DNA from: Terebella lapidaria | Lineage: Eukaryota > Annelida > Polychaeta > Terebellida > Terebellidae | DNA length: 64,000 bases | Assembly: GCA_949152475.1 (NCBI GenBank) | Contig: OX424570.1 | Coordinates: 22,440,694 to 22,504,693 of the forward strand | Direction of reading: 5' to 3' | Shown here: piece by piece, positions 21,781 through 33,254 of the stretch | How positions within the stretch are numbered: position 1 is the first letter of the stretch | Layout of the letters: every line of letters starts with the position of its first letter | Program-made: the position numbers and the translations under genes | The notes under the pieces: generated by a model | The model's database searches: none | What the model saw: only the letters and a program-made list of their open reading frames with translations | What the model was told of the DNA's origin: nothing

Positions 21781-22645
21781 TTAGATTACAAACAACTGGA
21801 TACGTTGATTAACCCACTCATACACAATAATGTGGCTACTATTTACAGCGACACTCCATGGATTTCTGAGCTCTCCTGGCTGATATCCCTCTCTCCCCAC
21901 CACACACGGAAACTCTGTCCTGCCATTGAGTACTATCAACTTGTGATTACCCAAGTCTGCAATAATGATGTCATTTATATCATTTTGTACATTCGGTATG
22001 CTGATTGCAATGTCTCATACATGTTGCCCATTCAGCGTAAACATCAGCAGCCCGGAGCCACCCCATTCACTCACCAGCATGTGATTGTCTCATGTAATGG
22101 CCACACCTACAGGATAGCCTCTGAACTGACCAGGTCCCTCACCCCTTGACCCGATACTGCGTATGTATGAACCCTCGGTAGTCAAAACTTTCACACGGTA
22201 GTTGTTACTGTCCGCCACTAGTAGTTCGCCTGTATGTGTCAACGCCAGGCCCCATGGATCATAGAACTGATCATTCCCAGATCCCTCGGAGCCAAATGCC
22301 CTGATGAGTCGGTAAGATTTATCATAAACTTCCACTCTGTTGTTACCACTGTCACTCACGTACAGGTCACCAGAATGACTCACACACAGCCCTTTTGGAT
22401 AACTGAACTGATGCTGCTGGTCACCTTGCTCCCCAAATAATGACACTAGATTGAGGTCTCTATCGTACACTTTGATACGATGGTTGTATGTGTCTATTGT
22501 GTCAGATACGATGTACCTGTCATCTGTACAGGTCACATAGCCCATACCAGCAAACTCCTCTCTTCCAGATCCCTGACTGCCTCTCACAGCTATGGACCTT
22601 GCCTGCGTGTAGTCTGGTGCCGATCGAGGGCTACTGCTCTCTGGA
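21781..22645 (-). pseudogene. TRIM-NHL pseudogene, NHL domain only
   Basis: The fragment corresponds to the last ~290 codons of the TRIM-NHL genes and ends at the same terminal TAA (21781-21783), with QLFVI for QLFEI. Similarity stops abruptly at about 22645, inside the linker before the propeller, so RING, B-box and coiled coil are missing. Damage is visible. TGA at 22090-22092 and TGA at 22015-22017 each sit where gene 3 has CGA, as expected from CpG decay. An in-frame deletion of about 30 bp near 21970 removes the TVDRVGN region. A 9-bp duplication inserts TID in the first blade. From 22587 down to the first stop, 165 codons remain open, but start context and RING are absent. Confidence 0.85.
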
Positions 22646-22741
22646 TAAAGAATACTCTGTTTTTACCAAAATTTTCGTTGTTCATAGGACGTTGTTGTGT
22701 CTTACTGTAAAAAGGTGTATTCAAGATATAACTGACAATTA

Positions 22742-23414
22742 CAGTGGCTGATTCATGCCATAATGCCTTTCTCCTGAATAGTTTTGGTCGCGAATTTAAT
22801 TGTGACGACTGAAAGTGTTTAAATCGCGATCATTCTTGCCGCGAATGATCATTCTCGCGCTGAACATTCTCGCCGCGAATTAAATACTTTTAGCTGCAGC
22901 AAAAACATTATCGTCACGACCAAAATGATTTTCGCTGCAGCGAAATTGTTCTCGCCGCGATTTAAATACTTATAGCCGCGACCAAAACATTCTCGCTGCA
23001 GCGAAAATGATTATCCCCACGGCGAGAATGGCCATACTTGTTGGAAGGTTTTTCTTTCATCACCTCAAAGAAAACAACATTTATTATTGCAATTATCACC
23101 TCGGCGAATAAGTTGAGTGCAATTATCCCCGCAGTGGTAATTATTCTTGCTGCAGCAGAAATGTATTGGTCGCGGCAACAATAGTTTTCGCTGCGGCGAG
23201 AATGTTTTGGTCACTGCAACAATGGTTTTCGTTGAGACCAAAATGTTTCAGTTGCGACAACGATTATTTTCGCTGCGACGAGAATGTTTTGGTCGCGTCG
23301 AGAATATTTCCGCTGCAGCGAAAACGTTTTGGTCGCGATTTTCAATCATTTTTTAATCAAAGTCGCGACGAAAACTCTTCAGGACAAACACATTATGGCA
23401 TGAATCAGCCACTG
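22742..23414. mobile_element. Tc1/mariner-type MITE, 673 bp
   Basis: Perfect TIRs CAGTGGCTGATTCATGCC (left, and inverted at the right end) continue about 6 further bases. TA dinucleotides flank both ends (22740-22741 and 23415-23416). The interior is built from alternating words such as TTTCGCTGCAGCGAAAA, TTTTGGTCGCGA and ATTCTCGCCGCGAA repeated many times in both orientations. No coding sequence is present. Confidence 0.85.
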
Positions 23415-23419
23415 TAGAC

Positions 23420-24293
23420 AATAATTGTGAATGTACGTCAGAACAAAAAAAAATGTGAAAAACATTCTGAGTGAAAGCTATGGGAACCAATGCTTGTCTG
23501 ATTGCCGAGAACAGGTCAGCAAATGTGTGGGAAAAATATTTTGTATGATTACATCAATGCCGTTTGATTTGTAAAAATATTCTTACATGTATGTGTGTTA
23601 CACAGTAAGTGTTGAATAATGTCATTGCTTGTTCGTCAGAACAATCCAGGTGGATAGCAAATTATTAAATCACAAATGAACTCTAGCCGGTACCTTGAAC
23701 TACATGTATGTCTGCTTCTGTTAATATCCGATGACTGCAGTAATAAAATCAAGTAGTTAGAATACATGTAGCTTGCATATTACAGCAATTGCAAGCCTTT
23801 CAATCCTGACAGTTGCATTTATTGAAATCATTCATAGTGATGAGGATATAGGAAGGATTTATATATAAATCATTTGGACAATTATTCATTGGATAATGAA
23901 ATAATGTGAATGAATGAGCTAATAAAAGGAGTATGTTAATTAATGCTTCTAAATTGTGTAAAATCCTACATTCTATTACATCCATGGAAGTCACTGGCTA
24001 AGCATTGATGATATTCGATCAGGGATGATGAGAAGAATAAGGTATGAGGGGAATGTACCCACGAAATAATTACCATAAATCCTTGAATATGAAAACTATC
24101 AGGATTAGTGCAATGATACTCATGCTCATGTTGTTTGTTGGATATGTATGTAGCACGTATGGATGTCATAATCTGGGTCTGCTTTTACCGTTTATGAAGT
24201 GTCAGTGTAGCTCACTGTTAAATTACATGTACTTGTGATTTGCAGCATTAAATACTGTATTTGTAAACATTCATTGTTTTCGAAGCAATTTTT
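23420..24293. repeat. Cluster downstream flank, left part
   Basis: From about 23640 it matches 8400-9060 and 16000-16790 (landmarks 'cactgcagtaat', 'gatattcgatcagggatga', 'cataaatccttgaatatg'). It is interrupted at 24294 by a family-A element and resumes at 25765. 23420-23640 has no recognisable content. Confidence 0.5.
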
Positions 24294-25764
24294 AGGTTAC
24301 CGGACCTTTGGTCCGATAACCTATTGGCATGGCGTTGCGTCTGTCGTCCGTCCGTCCGTCCGGCGTTAACATTTTTATCTTCAAAGTTAACGATCGAATC
24401 TTTCTGAAATTTTGCAAATATTTTGAGAAGGAGGTATTTTTTTGTTTTTTGATTTTCACATTTTTTTCAAAATGGCGGCCGTTTTTGTCAAAAAACGCTC
24501 AATTTTGGACTTTGACGGCCATTTTCTCAAAAACTGATCAGTTTTGAGTTTTTGGTTTCAAAAGATTCCCCCCATATACATCTGTGATATGTATAAGTTT
24601 GGTTGCCCTAAATCGCCTGTCTCCGTGTGGCGGCCATTTTGAATTTTTGGCGGGTCGGCGAAAAAATTTTTTTTCACCCCAAATCGCATTACTATCCATT
24701 TTGGGCCATTTCTAGGGAAAAAAATTTTTTCACCCTTTGAAAAAAATTTTGGACACAATTTTCGGCACTTTTTCACTTCATAATGGGAGCTGTCCGGACT
24801 GTACTCATAGAACACTTGAAGATAGAGCTTAGAAATTGGCACTTCCAAATGGGAAGTCATATATGGCGACTTGTGTGGTGACCTTGAATTTGACCTTGGA
24901 TGACCTTGAAAGGTCAGAACAGCCATTTTTGGGTCGAAAAATGCCCAAATTTACACCTGGTCTGCATTTTCTCGGAAACTGTCTGATCAGTTTTGAGATT
25001 TTTGTTTAAAAAGATTCCTCTCATATACCTTTGTGACGTGTATAAGTTTTGTTGCCCTTGTGTAGCCGATCTCCGTGTGGCGGCCATTTTGAATTTTTGA
25101 CGAGTAGGCGAAAAAAAAATTTTTCGCCCCAAATCGCATTACTGTCCATTTTGGGCCATTTCTAGGCAAAAAATTTTTTTCACCCTTTGAAAAAAATTTT
25201 GGACTTGGATAATTTTCGGCACTTTTTTCCTCCATAATGGCAGCTGTCAGGACTGTACTCATAAAACACTTGAAGATAGAGCTTAGAAATTGGCACTTTC
25301 GAATGGGAAGTCATATATGGCGACTTGTGTGGTGACCTTGAATTTGACCTTCAATGACCTTGAAAGGTCAAAACAGCCATTTTGGGGTAAAAAAATGCCC
25401 AGATTTGCCTCTATAGATGAAATGCTTGCAGATAGAGCTCATGTTTGCATTATCATGATTATGAACATATAGGAAACATATATGGCACAACTAATGATGA
25501 CCTTGAACTTGACGTCAGATGACCTTGAGTGCCAAATGTCTGACTCGGAATGTGTAAATTGACCTGAGTGGCCTAAACTATTCCACCCAGATATATCTTT
25601 GTATTATGAACATATAGAATATCAAATGCCGCACACATACATGGTGATGGTGAAGTTCACACGGATGACCTTGATTGGTAAATCTCAAGGTCTGTTACCT
25701 TCCAATGCTGCCATGGCCAAACCAAAATTGTCCGGTAACCTATCTTAGCCTTTGGGCTAATTTT
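24294..25764 (+). mobile_element. Family-A element, most complete copy
   Basis: The 5' hairpin AGGTTACCGGACC-ttt-GGTCCGATAACC (24294-24322) is followed by TATTGGCATGGCGTTGCG and a GTCCGTC-rich tract. Two long direct repeats of about 430 bp come next (24540-24960 and 24965-25390; each has 'gtggcggccattttgaattttt', a hyphenless poly-T/A block and TGACCTTGAATTTGACC). Shorter GACCTTGA units follow. The 3' end is GTCCGGTAACCTA and the hairpin TTAGCC-ttt-GGGCTAA (25745-25760). The empty paralogous sites 'gcaattttcctatta' (about 2320) and 8970 show where it inserted, with a T-run duplicated. No transposition protein is encoded. Confidence 0.75.
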
Positions 25765-26408
25765 CTATTATGAATGTGAGAGAAAATCAAATGATGTGTT
25801 TTGTTAATGGTAATAAAAGTTTTGTGTCAAAACGTTTATTTGATATTGATCCTCAAATTAGTCCTTCAAATCAACACGGGAGAATACATGAGTATACACT
25901 ATTTTCTGGTACAAATATAATCCTTTACCTATACTACAGGTGACAACATGTCATATACATATATGCCATATATTATATATATACACGCATTAGACTGAAT
26001 TACAGAAAATATATCTAATGCAATGTGTTGCTGATTTATAATAAATGATACTCAGTTTGGTTGAAGTTTTGCCATATACATATATATAATAATAATCACC
26101 ATATTGATACATCAGTACATGTGGTCATATCTATTGATACATACAATGTATCCAGTGTAGCACATTAAACATAAATTATTGCTATGCTTACATTCTCTCC
26201 CAGTAAAGCATATATCCATTATTTTCGTAAGTACAGTGTCATGTGTTCAAATGAACATGTCTGAATATACAAAATATTGTTCAGATATGTGTACTGCAAG
26301 AAGTTTATGTAAACCAGAGCCATGACCTACGTACACTTTGAACAACCTCACACAGGGCTTGATCGATACAGTATGGTGTTGCTACCATCCAAAACAACAC
26401 TCAGTGGT
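25765..26408. repeat. Downstream flank of TRIM-NHL gene 3
   Basis: Continuation of the downstream module after the family-A insertion. It is very similar to 2330-2947 ('ccatatattatatatatacacgcattagactgaattacag'-type landmark at about 25970). No coding region. Confidence 0.55.
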
Positions 26409-28091
26409 TTATATTTCAAACATCTGGATACGGTTATTACCCCACTCATGCACAATAATGTGATTATTATTTACAGCGACACTCGATGGATAACTCAGCT
26501 CTCCCGACTGATCTCCCTCTCTCCCCACCACACACACAAACTCTGCCCTGTCATTGAGCACTATCAGCTGGTTATTACCTCTGTCTGCTATAATGATGTT
26601 ACCAACACGATCAACAGTGACGTCACGTATATTTATATCATTTTGTACATTCGGTATGCTGAGTGTAATGTCTCGTACATGTTGCCCATTCAGCGTAAAC
26701 ATCATCAGCCTGGATGCCCACCATTCACTCACCAGCACGTGATTGTCTCGTGTCATGGCCACACCTACAGGATAGCCTCTAAACTGACCAGGTCCCTCGA
26801 TACTGCGTATGTATGAACCCTCCGTGGTCCCAACTTTCACACGGTAGTTGTCACTGTCAGCCACTAGCAGCTCCCCAGTATGTGTCAACGCCATACCGCA
26901 TGGGTCATTGAACTGATCATTCCCAGATCCCTTGGAGCCGAATGTCCTGATGAGTCGGTAAGATTTATCATAAACTTTCACTCGGTTGTTACCGCTGTCA
27001 CACACATACAGGTCACCAGACGGACTCACACACAACCCTCGGGGACAACAGAACTGATGCTGCTGGTCACCTTCCTCACCAAATATTGACACCAGATTGA
27101 GATCTCTATCAAACACTTTAATACGATGGTTGTATGTGTCAGATACGATGTACCTGTCATCTGTACAGGTCACATAGCCCATACCAGCAAACTCTTCTCT
27201 ACCAGAGCCTTTACGCCCCCTCACAGCTATGGACCTCGCTCGCGTGTAGTCTGGTGCCGGCTGAGGGCTACTGGTCCCTGGCTGACACTTGATATCTCCC
27301 ACGTCAGGTGTTGCCTGGGACTCTACAAAATTGTAATCTCTCAGATCGGGTGAGGATTTCTGCAAGTCGCGTATATCAGTCAGAAACTTCACAACTTTTT
27401 CATTGATCCCAGTCAATGATTTTATTTGACTTTCTGCATCGGATTTTGCATCTAACTCGATTTCAGACCTCATTAGAAATGGCTTGCACTTCTCTACTTC
27501 AGTTGCGATTTTCTGTTGCCATTTCAAATAACATTCCATGTTCAAGGCTCTCAATTGTGTGACTTTCTTTCTCAGCTCCACTTCCAGTTTTCTGATTTTC
27601 TCCTGATATTTGACAATAGATTTCTGGATGTCTTCTATTGCAGCAGCTGCTTTTGACCTCTCCTTGTCGAGGACAGTTTCATCCACTGTCAGTGCAGCAG
27701 ACTTCTTCATTTCCTGACGGAGTTGTCCCAGCTTATCCTTCACATCCCCTTGTAAGGTCTGCACGTGACTCTCCATGCATTTGGAGCACAGCTGTTTGTT
27801 GCAGTGACTGCACTTTGTGGCAATCTCGCCTCTCCGACAAAGCTCACACATCTCGTCAAGAATATCACACAGTGCAAAATTCCTGCGGAGTGCATCAACT
27901 TCACAGACTCGCTTACATTTTGGGCATTTGATCGGTGGCTTTTTGGACAAGGTGTCCACACAGCTATTGCAGAATGTGTGCTGACAGAATAAAGCCATCG
28001 GGACGTGATCCTTGAGGTCATAGTTCACCAAACATACACCACATTCTAGCTGCTTCTGTAGAAAGCCTTCATCTGGTGCGACGTCAGCCAT
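26409..28091 (-). CDS. TRIM-NHL protein, gene 3 (closest paralogue of gene 1)
   Basis: Single-exon gene of 560 codons from MADV. An in-frame ATG 8 codons upstream, at 28115, matches that of gene 1. The RING (C17, C20, C36, H38, C41, C44, C56, C59), the B-box-like zinc motif and the coiled coil are nearly identical to gene 1 at DNA level as well, including the DNA just upstream. The NHL propeller follows. The fourth blade is shorter than in the pseudogene: SIEGPGQF replaces SIGSRGEGPGQF. The nearest paralogue is therefore not the neighbouring gene 2 but gene 1, 22 kb away, which points to block duplication or gene conversion. Probable cytoplasmic RING E3 ligase; targets cannot be inferred. Confidence 0.9.
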   Translation of the reverse strand: MADVAPDEGFLQKQLECGVCLVNYDLKDHVPMALFCQHTFCNSCVDTLSKKPPIKCPKCKRVCEVDALRRNFALCDILDEMCELCRRGEIATKCSHCNKQLCSKCMESHVQTLQGDVKDKLGQLRQEMKKSAALTVDETVLDKERSKAAAAIEDIQKSIVKYQEKIRKLEVELRKKVTQLRALNMECYLKWQQKIATEVEKCKPFLMRSEIELDAKSDAESQIKSLTGINEKVVKFLTDIRDLQKSSPDLRDYNFVESQATPDVGDIKCQPGTSSPQPAPDYTRARSIAVRGRKGSGREEFAGMGYVTCTDDRYIVSDTYNHRIKVFDRDLNLVSIFGEEGDQQHQFCCPRGLCVSPSGDLYVCDSGNNRVKVYDKSYRLIRTFGSKGSGNDQFNDPCGMALTHTGELLVADSDNYRVKVGTTEGSYIRSIEGPGQFRGYPVGVAMTRDNHVLVSEWWASRLMMFTLNGQHVRDITLSIPNVQNDINIRDVTVDRVGNIIIADRGNNQLIVLNDRAEFVCVVGREGDQSGELSYPSSVAVNNNHIIVHEWGNNRIQMFEI

Positions 28092-28282
28092 GGTGTGATT
28101 TCTGGAAGTGACCATGATTTTTCATTTGAGTGCTTGAGTATTTGACATGTATTCATATTTTGGATTTTTTCGACACATAAAATTTTAGTAGCCTAAAATA
28201 CTACAAATACAGTGGTGTTAACGATAGTTAGTGGTGGTTAGTTAGTGGATGTAGTCTTTGTTACCCTTATTGACCCCATTGC

Positions 28283-30607
28283 TATGGAGCGTTTTTAGGG
28301 TCAATATTCATTGACATGCATTGTAGATTTTCTTGTTGTGAATTATTATTTCAATCGCAAAATTCTTTATTCCACATTACTATTTCTAAACTTTCTGTGT
28401 CGAATTTACATATTCTTACTGCATAGTTCTAATTTCCATCTCCTTACTGCTTATTTCCAAGTTCTCACTGGTACTTTCTCAAGTCTTGATTAATCATGCC
28501 AAATTCTAACACCTTTGTTCATGCAAACTATTAAAAAACAAATCGCATCTGGCACAATGCATATAGGACTTAGCACATTTCACTTAGAATAAAGCACATC
28601 ACACGAAGAACAAAGCACAACGAATGAAGCATTTCATGTGCCAAAATTACTACTGCACTATTATGACGACAGACGGCGCTGCGGGTCGAGTGGCCACATT
28701 GGGAATGAGAAACTGAAGACTCCCAGATGAAGGAAAGACCTTGCTTTGATGGACCGCTTGTCCGGTGCTGTATTTTTAGCTTACCGGCCCATGGCCCGAT
28801 AACTTGGTTGAATCGAAGAAAACTTCTGGGGTTTAGGGGCTTGAAAAAGCTAAAGATAACCCCTAAACTCACTTTTTATGAGCAGACATGTATTTAGGGG
28901 ATTAATTTGGGGATGAGGGGCTCACACGGGAGAGGAAATTTGATATGGTGAAATCCCTTTAACCTAAAAATTTGGTACGTTTGTCCGTCGTCCGTCCGGC
29001 AAATAACTTTTTGTGCCTTGATGAATTTTTCTGAAAATTTACTAAATCATTCCTTGGGCTAATACCCTGAAACTACTTTTTTTTTTTTTCGTTTTTTTTT
29101 TATTCAATCCTTTTTGCCGATTGGCAGCCATTTTATATGAAAAGTGGCTAATTTTGGACTTTGATGGCCTTTTTCTCGAAAACTGTCTAATCAGTTTGAG
29201 ATTTTTGTTTCAAGGGAGACTTGAATCGCCACTCTGCGTGTGGCAGCCATTTTGATTTTTTGACGTGTCTGCGAAAAAAAAAAATTTGTCCCAAATCGAG
29301 CCACTGTTTGTTCTGAGCCATTTCCAGCAATTTTCTTTTTTGGCCATTGAAAAAATTTTGGGACTTTTGGGGGAATATTTTTGAGGAAATTTCACCCAAT
29401 CATCTTTCAAAATGGGAGCTTTGCGGGAGTAAACTCCTAGAACTTTTCAAGATAGAGCCTAAGTATTAGCACATTCAAATGGGAAATCATATATTGCGGT
29501 TTGAATGATGGATGACCTTGAATTTGACCTTGAATGACTTTGGAAAGTCAAAACGACCTTATTTTGTCGAAAGAAACGATGATTTTTGTCTTTTTTTCAA
29601 AAACTAAAAATGCATGAGATTCTCCCTATGTACCTCTGTGATGTGTATAAGTTTTGTTGCCTTTGAATTGACGGTCTGTGAATATAGGCCTATGTCATTA
29701 TCGGAAGGAACCTTTCAAGATGTAACTTGATTTCGTATTATATTCCATACAAGAAATGTGTCTTTGGCAACATTTACGAACATGTTTTGACAACAGGTTT
29801 GAAGATCAGTGTAACAATTTATATTTGGGAAAATCAATACCTTGTGTAATTCTCATGATCTGCCGGTAAGCTGCAGCACCCTTGGTGCTACATTGTCTCT
29901 TTATGTGCACCTATAACTAGCAACAGTGTATTACATTACAATGAGTATTCATGACGTCACATCGAAAATTGATTTCAAGGAGCATAGAAATCTTAATAAT
30001 AGGCTCATACTAATCATCTCTCACTATTCTTTTATTCACAGGAAGATTGCGGGAATTCCTTGCGGCCTGTGCTCAGCTGAGTGTGGAACCTGTTGGTCGC
30101 GCCAAAAATTGATGTGTCCAATGAAGGGAGGTCTTAGTTTCTCATACATCATGTGGCTACGCGCGGCCAGCGCCTCCTGTCGTCATAATGTTGCAGTAGT
30201 AATTTTGTCCCCAACAATTACTACTGTATCATTATGACGACAGGCGGCGCTAACCGCCGAGTGCTTCATTCGTTGTTCTTTGTTCATCATGCGATATGCT
30301 ATATTCTAAATGACATGCTAAGTTCCATATGCATTGTGTCAGATGCGAATTTTTTTTGTTAGTTTGCATGGACAAAGGTGCTAGAATTTGACATGATGAA
30401 TTAAGCATTGAGAAAGTACCAGTAAAGACTTGGAAGTAAGCAGCAAGGAGATGGAAGTTAGAACTATGCAATAAGAATATGTTAATTCTACACAGAAAGT
30501 TTAGAAACAGTAATGTGGAATATAGAATTTTGTGGTTGAAACAATCATTCACAACAAGAAAATCTACAATGCATGTCAATGAATATTGACCCTAAAAACG
30601 CTCCATA
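28283..30607. mobile_element. Foldback TIR element splitting the gene 3 upstream flank
   Basis: The long inverted repeat begins TATGGAGCGTTTTTAGGGTC at the left and ends with its complement at 30607. Similarity extends inwards for over 400 bp on each side (28283-28740 against 30115-30607). The flanks repeat CATTGC (28277-28282 and 30608-30613), a 6-bp target duplication; the unfilled sequence is present at about 4836-4845. Each arm holds a GACGACAG-cGGCGCT motif and TGCTT-AATTC-type words. The space between the arms contains a family-A-like fragment (28778-29900). The superfamily is uncertain; a 6-bp duplication with TAT termini would fit IS3EU-type elements as I recall them. Confidence 0.7.
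28778..29900 (+). mobile_element. Degraded family-A-like fragment nested in the foldback element
   Basis: Starts with a degenerate version of the family-A 5' hairpin (GCTTACCGGCCCATGGCCCGATAAC). It continues with a GTCCGTCGTCCGTCC tract, poly-T, 'ggcagccattttgattttttga' and TGACCTTGAATTTGACC as in 24294-25764. No 3' hairpin is seen, and the right boundary is approximate. Confidence 0.5.
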
Positions 30608-30613
30608 CATTGC

Positions 30614-31471
30614 TGTGTATACATTTAATGTTCATGGCAGAGGCCTGGACATGCAACAGTCCAGTCACCTAACTGAATGGTTTGATAATGTCAACCAGGA
30701 ACTTCGTTTACTTTCTTCGTAACATTGATTACTCTACGCATTATTGGATTTGTCTGGTTACATTATTGGTGTACCTGTAATATAGATAAGGACCCGCGAG
30801 TATGGGCTACTAAGAGACATGTTTTATGTTGCTATCTAGGCCTACTGATTTAATATCTACAATGGCTTCTATCTGCTATAATTTTGAGTGTTACTTCTGA
30901 GCAAAGATTCGAAGAAATTACCAAATATATGCGGTACTTTCAAGTCCGTCTACAACATTTTCGATGCATCTGAAACAATTTTGGAACATGAACATCGAAA
31001 ATACTTCATGCTTAAGATGCACCCAAAACATTTCCTATGCAAAAACATCAGGACATCAGAAATATTTCAGACATATTGGACATGGTGCACCAGAAATAAT
31101 TTACCATGCATAGAAAATGTTTCTGATGCTTCAATAATATTTGAGGTACATCTTAAATCTGTTCTATGCATAGGAAATATTTTCTGGGCAGTGCAATATT
31201 TTAGATGCATCAAAAAGATTTTAGACGCATCAAAATTTTTAGACACAATGAAAATGCTATAGATACCTTGAAATGGACTATATTTTGTAATTTTTTCATT
31301 GAATCTTTGTCACAAAGCAAAAACTACAAACTATGGCAGACAAAAGCCACCGTAATTAAACATCAGTCTTCTCTAAAACAGTAAACTGGTAAACATGACT
31401 TGAAATATCTTAGCTGTTTAGGGCTACTCTATCAGAGTACAGTATTATCTGTTTAGATACATATTGAAACT
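30614..31471. repeat. Upstream flank of gene 3, distal part
   Basis: Close copy of 4840-5580. At about 31350 it continues directly into sequence homologous to 7345 onwards without a family-A element, so it preserves the empty site for the insertion at 5593-7342. Confidence 0.65.
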
Positions 31472-31729
31472 CAGTGGCGTAACTACCATTTGCGCAGATG
31501 CACACGTGAGCATACATTTTTTTCAGCAGCCAGTTGAAGGAAAATAAATAAATCCAATACAAATGTGAGAGTATGGTAAGAGACTTTCATTAGGATGTTT
31601 GATGAACGTGGTTGCCAGGGTGGCACACGTGTACGGTCCAGGTTTAGAACTATGTACTCCCTCCTACACCCACAGACTCGCATATACTTCTCTCTGCACC
31701 ACACCACCCAGTTTGTCTGCTGACATAAA

Positions 31730-32345
31730 CATACGTGTACATACACTAAGCATAAAAAGTTTAGGTTCAAAACGTAGGAGACATAGATCTGGACTCTGAA
31801 GTAGTCAGCTCAAAGTCCAGATATTAACTCCATCTAAATTATATCTAACATGGTAACACCTTGTTCAAATGGTGTTACAGAGGCCTTCAGACAGCCCTTG
31901 AAACATGTCTGCGTGAAAACTGGGCAAGAATTATCCGGGACATTTTTCTGAATCATATCTGGATCTTGTCCGGGCCGTGTGAGAAGCCCGAGGACAACAC
32001 ACTAATAATAAATGAACCCTCAAATTACACACATTTATTCTAACAATAACGTATCTGTCGTACTCAGGCTTCTCACAAGGCCCACACAAGGCCCAAGACA
32101 AACAGATCCAGACAAGTATCCTGGTTGATTCTTGCTCAGTTTTCATGCAAACTTGTCTCAAGTGCTGCCAGGGTGTCTGGAGGTGTCTGTGCAACAGCAT
32201 TCCCAGGTATGAGATAGAATTTAGATGAGGTTCAGATCTGGACTTTGATCTGACAACTTCTGAGTCCTGATGTCGCTTACATGTTGAACCTAAACTTTTA
32301 GTGCTTAATGTACATGACGCTGAAGGTCCTGTGGGCTGAATATCA
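31730..32345. repeat. Imperfect palindrome, arms of about 280-300 bp
   Basis: 31735-32010 (AAAAGTTTAGGTTCAA, ATCTGGACT, GTGAAAACTGGGCAAGAAT, GTGAGAAGCC) is complementary to 32050-32320 read in reverse, with many substitutions. The symmetry centre is near 32030. Confidence 0.65.
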
Positions 32346-32733
32346 AGCAGCAAAGCTATCCTCAGCAGCTCAAGCGATTGCTACCCAAAGGACCACTTCT
32401 CCACACCCCAATGTCCCTGGTCTGAAATACTTGCTCGACTTGGAGAACAGGGGAATGCACATACACATGTAGAAATACCCTGGGCACTGGACATCAAAAT
32501 GCATCGGAATCTCCACAATCAATTTGATCCAGAGAGGAGGGTTTGATTTGTGGCCTTGAGCACTGTAGTACTGCGCTCCAACCAATAGTACTGACATATT
32601 TCCAAAAAGAAGAGGTACATAGCTGATCCAGTGGCTGTGGGTACTGGTTCTCTCAGCCATGATACTTGTTGTATTCATTAAGACCTCCCCCCGCCACCCC
32701 ACCCCCTCCAAGGGGACAATTCTAGGGAGCCTG

Positions 32734-32862
32734 CCATGGATTAGCCCTGAAAACAAGGCAAAAGCAGGGTGTATTTTAAGATTTTTTTTTTTTCGTTCAC
32801 CCTGAAAAAAAAAAATCCTAAAATACACCCTGCTTTTGCCTTGTTTTCAGGGCTAGCCATGG
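32734..32862. repeat. Near-perfect hairpin of about 129 bp
   Basis: CCATGGATTAGCCCTGAAAA with the following bases to the poly-T is complemented by the stretch ending TTTTCAGGGCTAGCCATGG. The stem includes CAAGGCAAAAGCAGGGTGTA and its exact complement, with an A/T-rich tip at about 32780-32818. Confidence 0.85.
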
Positions 32863-33254
32863 ATATGCTATCCATCGTATTAGGCGTGGGTGAGGGGTGT
32901 GCAGTTCTACATGTATGTACATCTGCATGTATGCATGTGCGTCCTCACTGTCTGTCATTTGTCCAGTTGTAATGTGCATCACATGTAGTAAGTATATCTG
33001 TTTGCATTTTAACAGCCGTTTGACATCCGACAGAGCATGAAACATACACTGATTAAATTCAAATATAACACACCAAATATATGCTCTGAAATGCTCTGGG
33101 AAAACACCAAAATGCAAAATTTTCTTGGAGGCTTACGGCGCCCCCCAAACCCCCAGACCGATTTTGCTCCGCTCGCTTCGCTCGCTACGCCATTCCCCTC
33201 GTTTATTTCACACAAATGGTGAACATTCTTTTTTTTACTCTAGTTGCGCCCCTG

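Larger units (their letters stand above)
31472..33254. mobile_element. TIR element with CAGTGGCG ends (hAT-like termini, 5-bp duplication)
   Basis: Left end CAGTGGCGTAACTA; right end inverted CAGGGGCGCAACTA. The flanks repeat AAACT (31467-31471 and 33255-33259), and the empty site 'attgaaactaggc' is present at about 7450-7462. The TIR resembles hAT termini, but the duplication is 5 bp rather than 8, so the class is left open. The interior contains two imperfect palindromes and hAT-typical 'gcgccccccaaaccccc' and 'gctccgctcgcttcgctcgc' near the right end. No transposase frame. Confidence 0.6.

Noticed and set aside
26322..26816. Plus-strand open frame of 164 codons
   Set aside because: Antisense shadow of the NHL region of TRIM gene 3.
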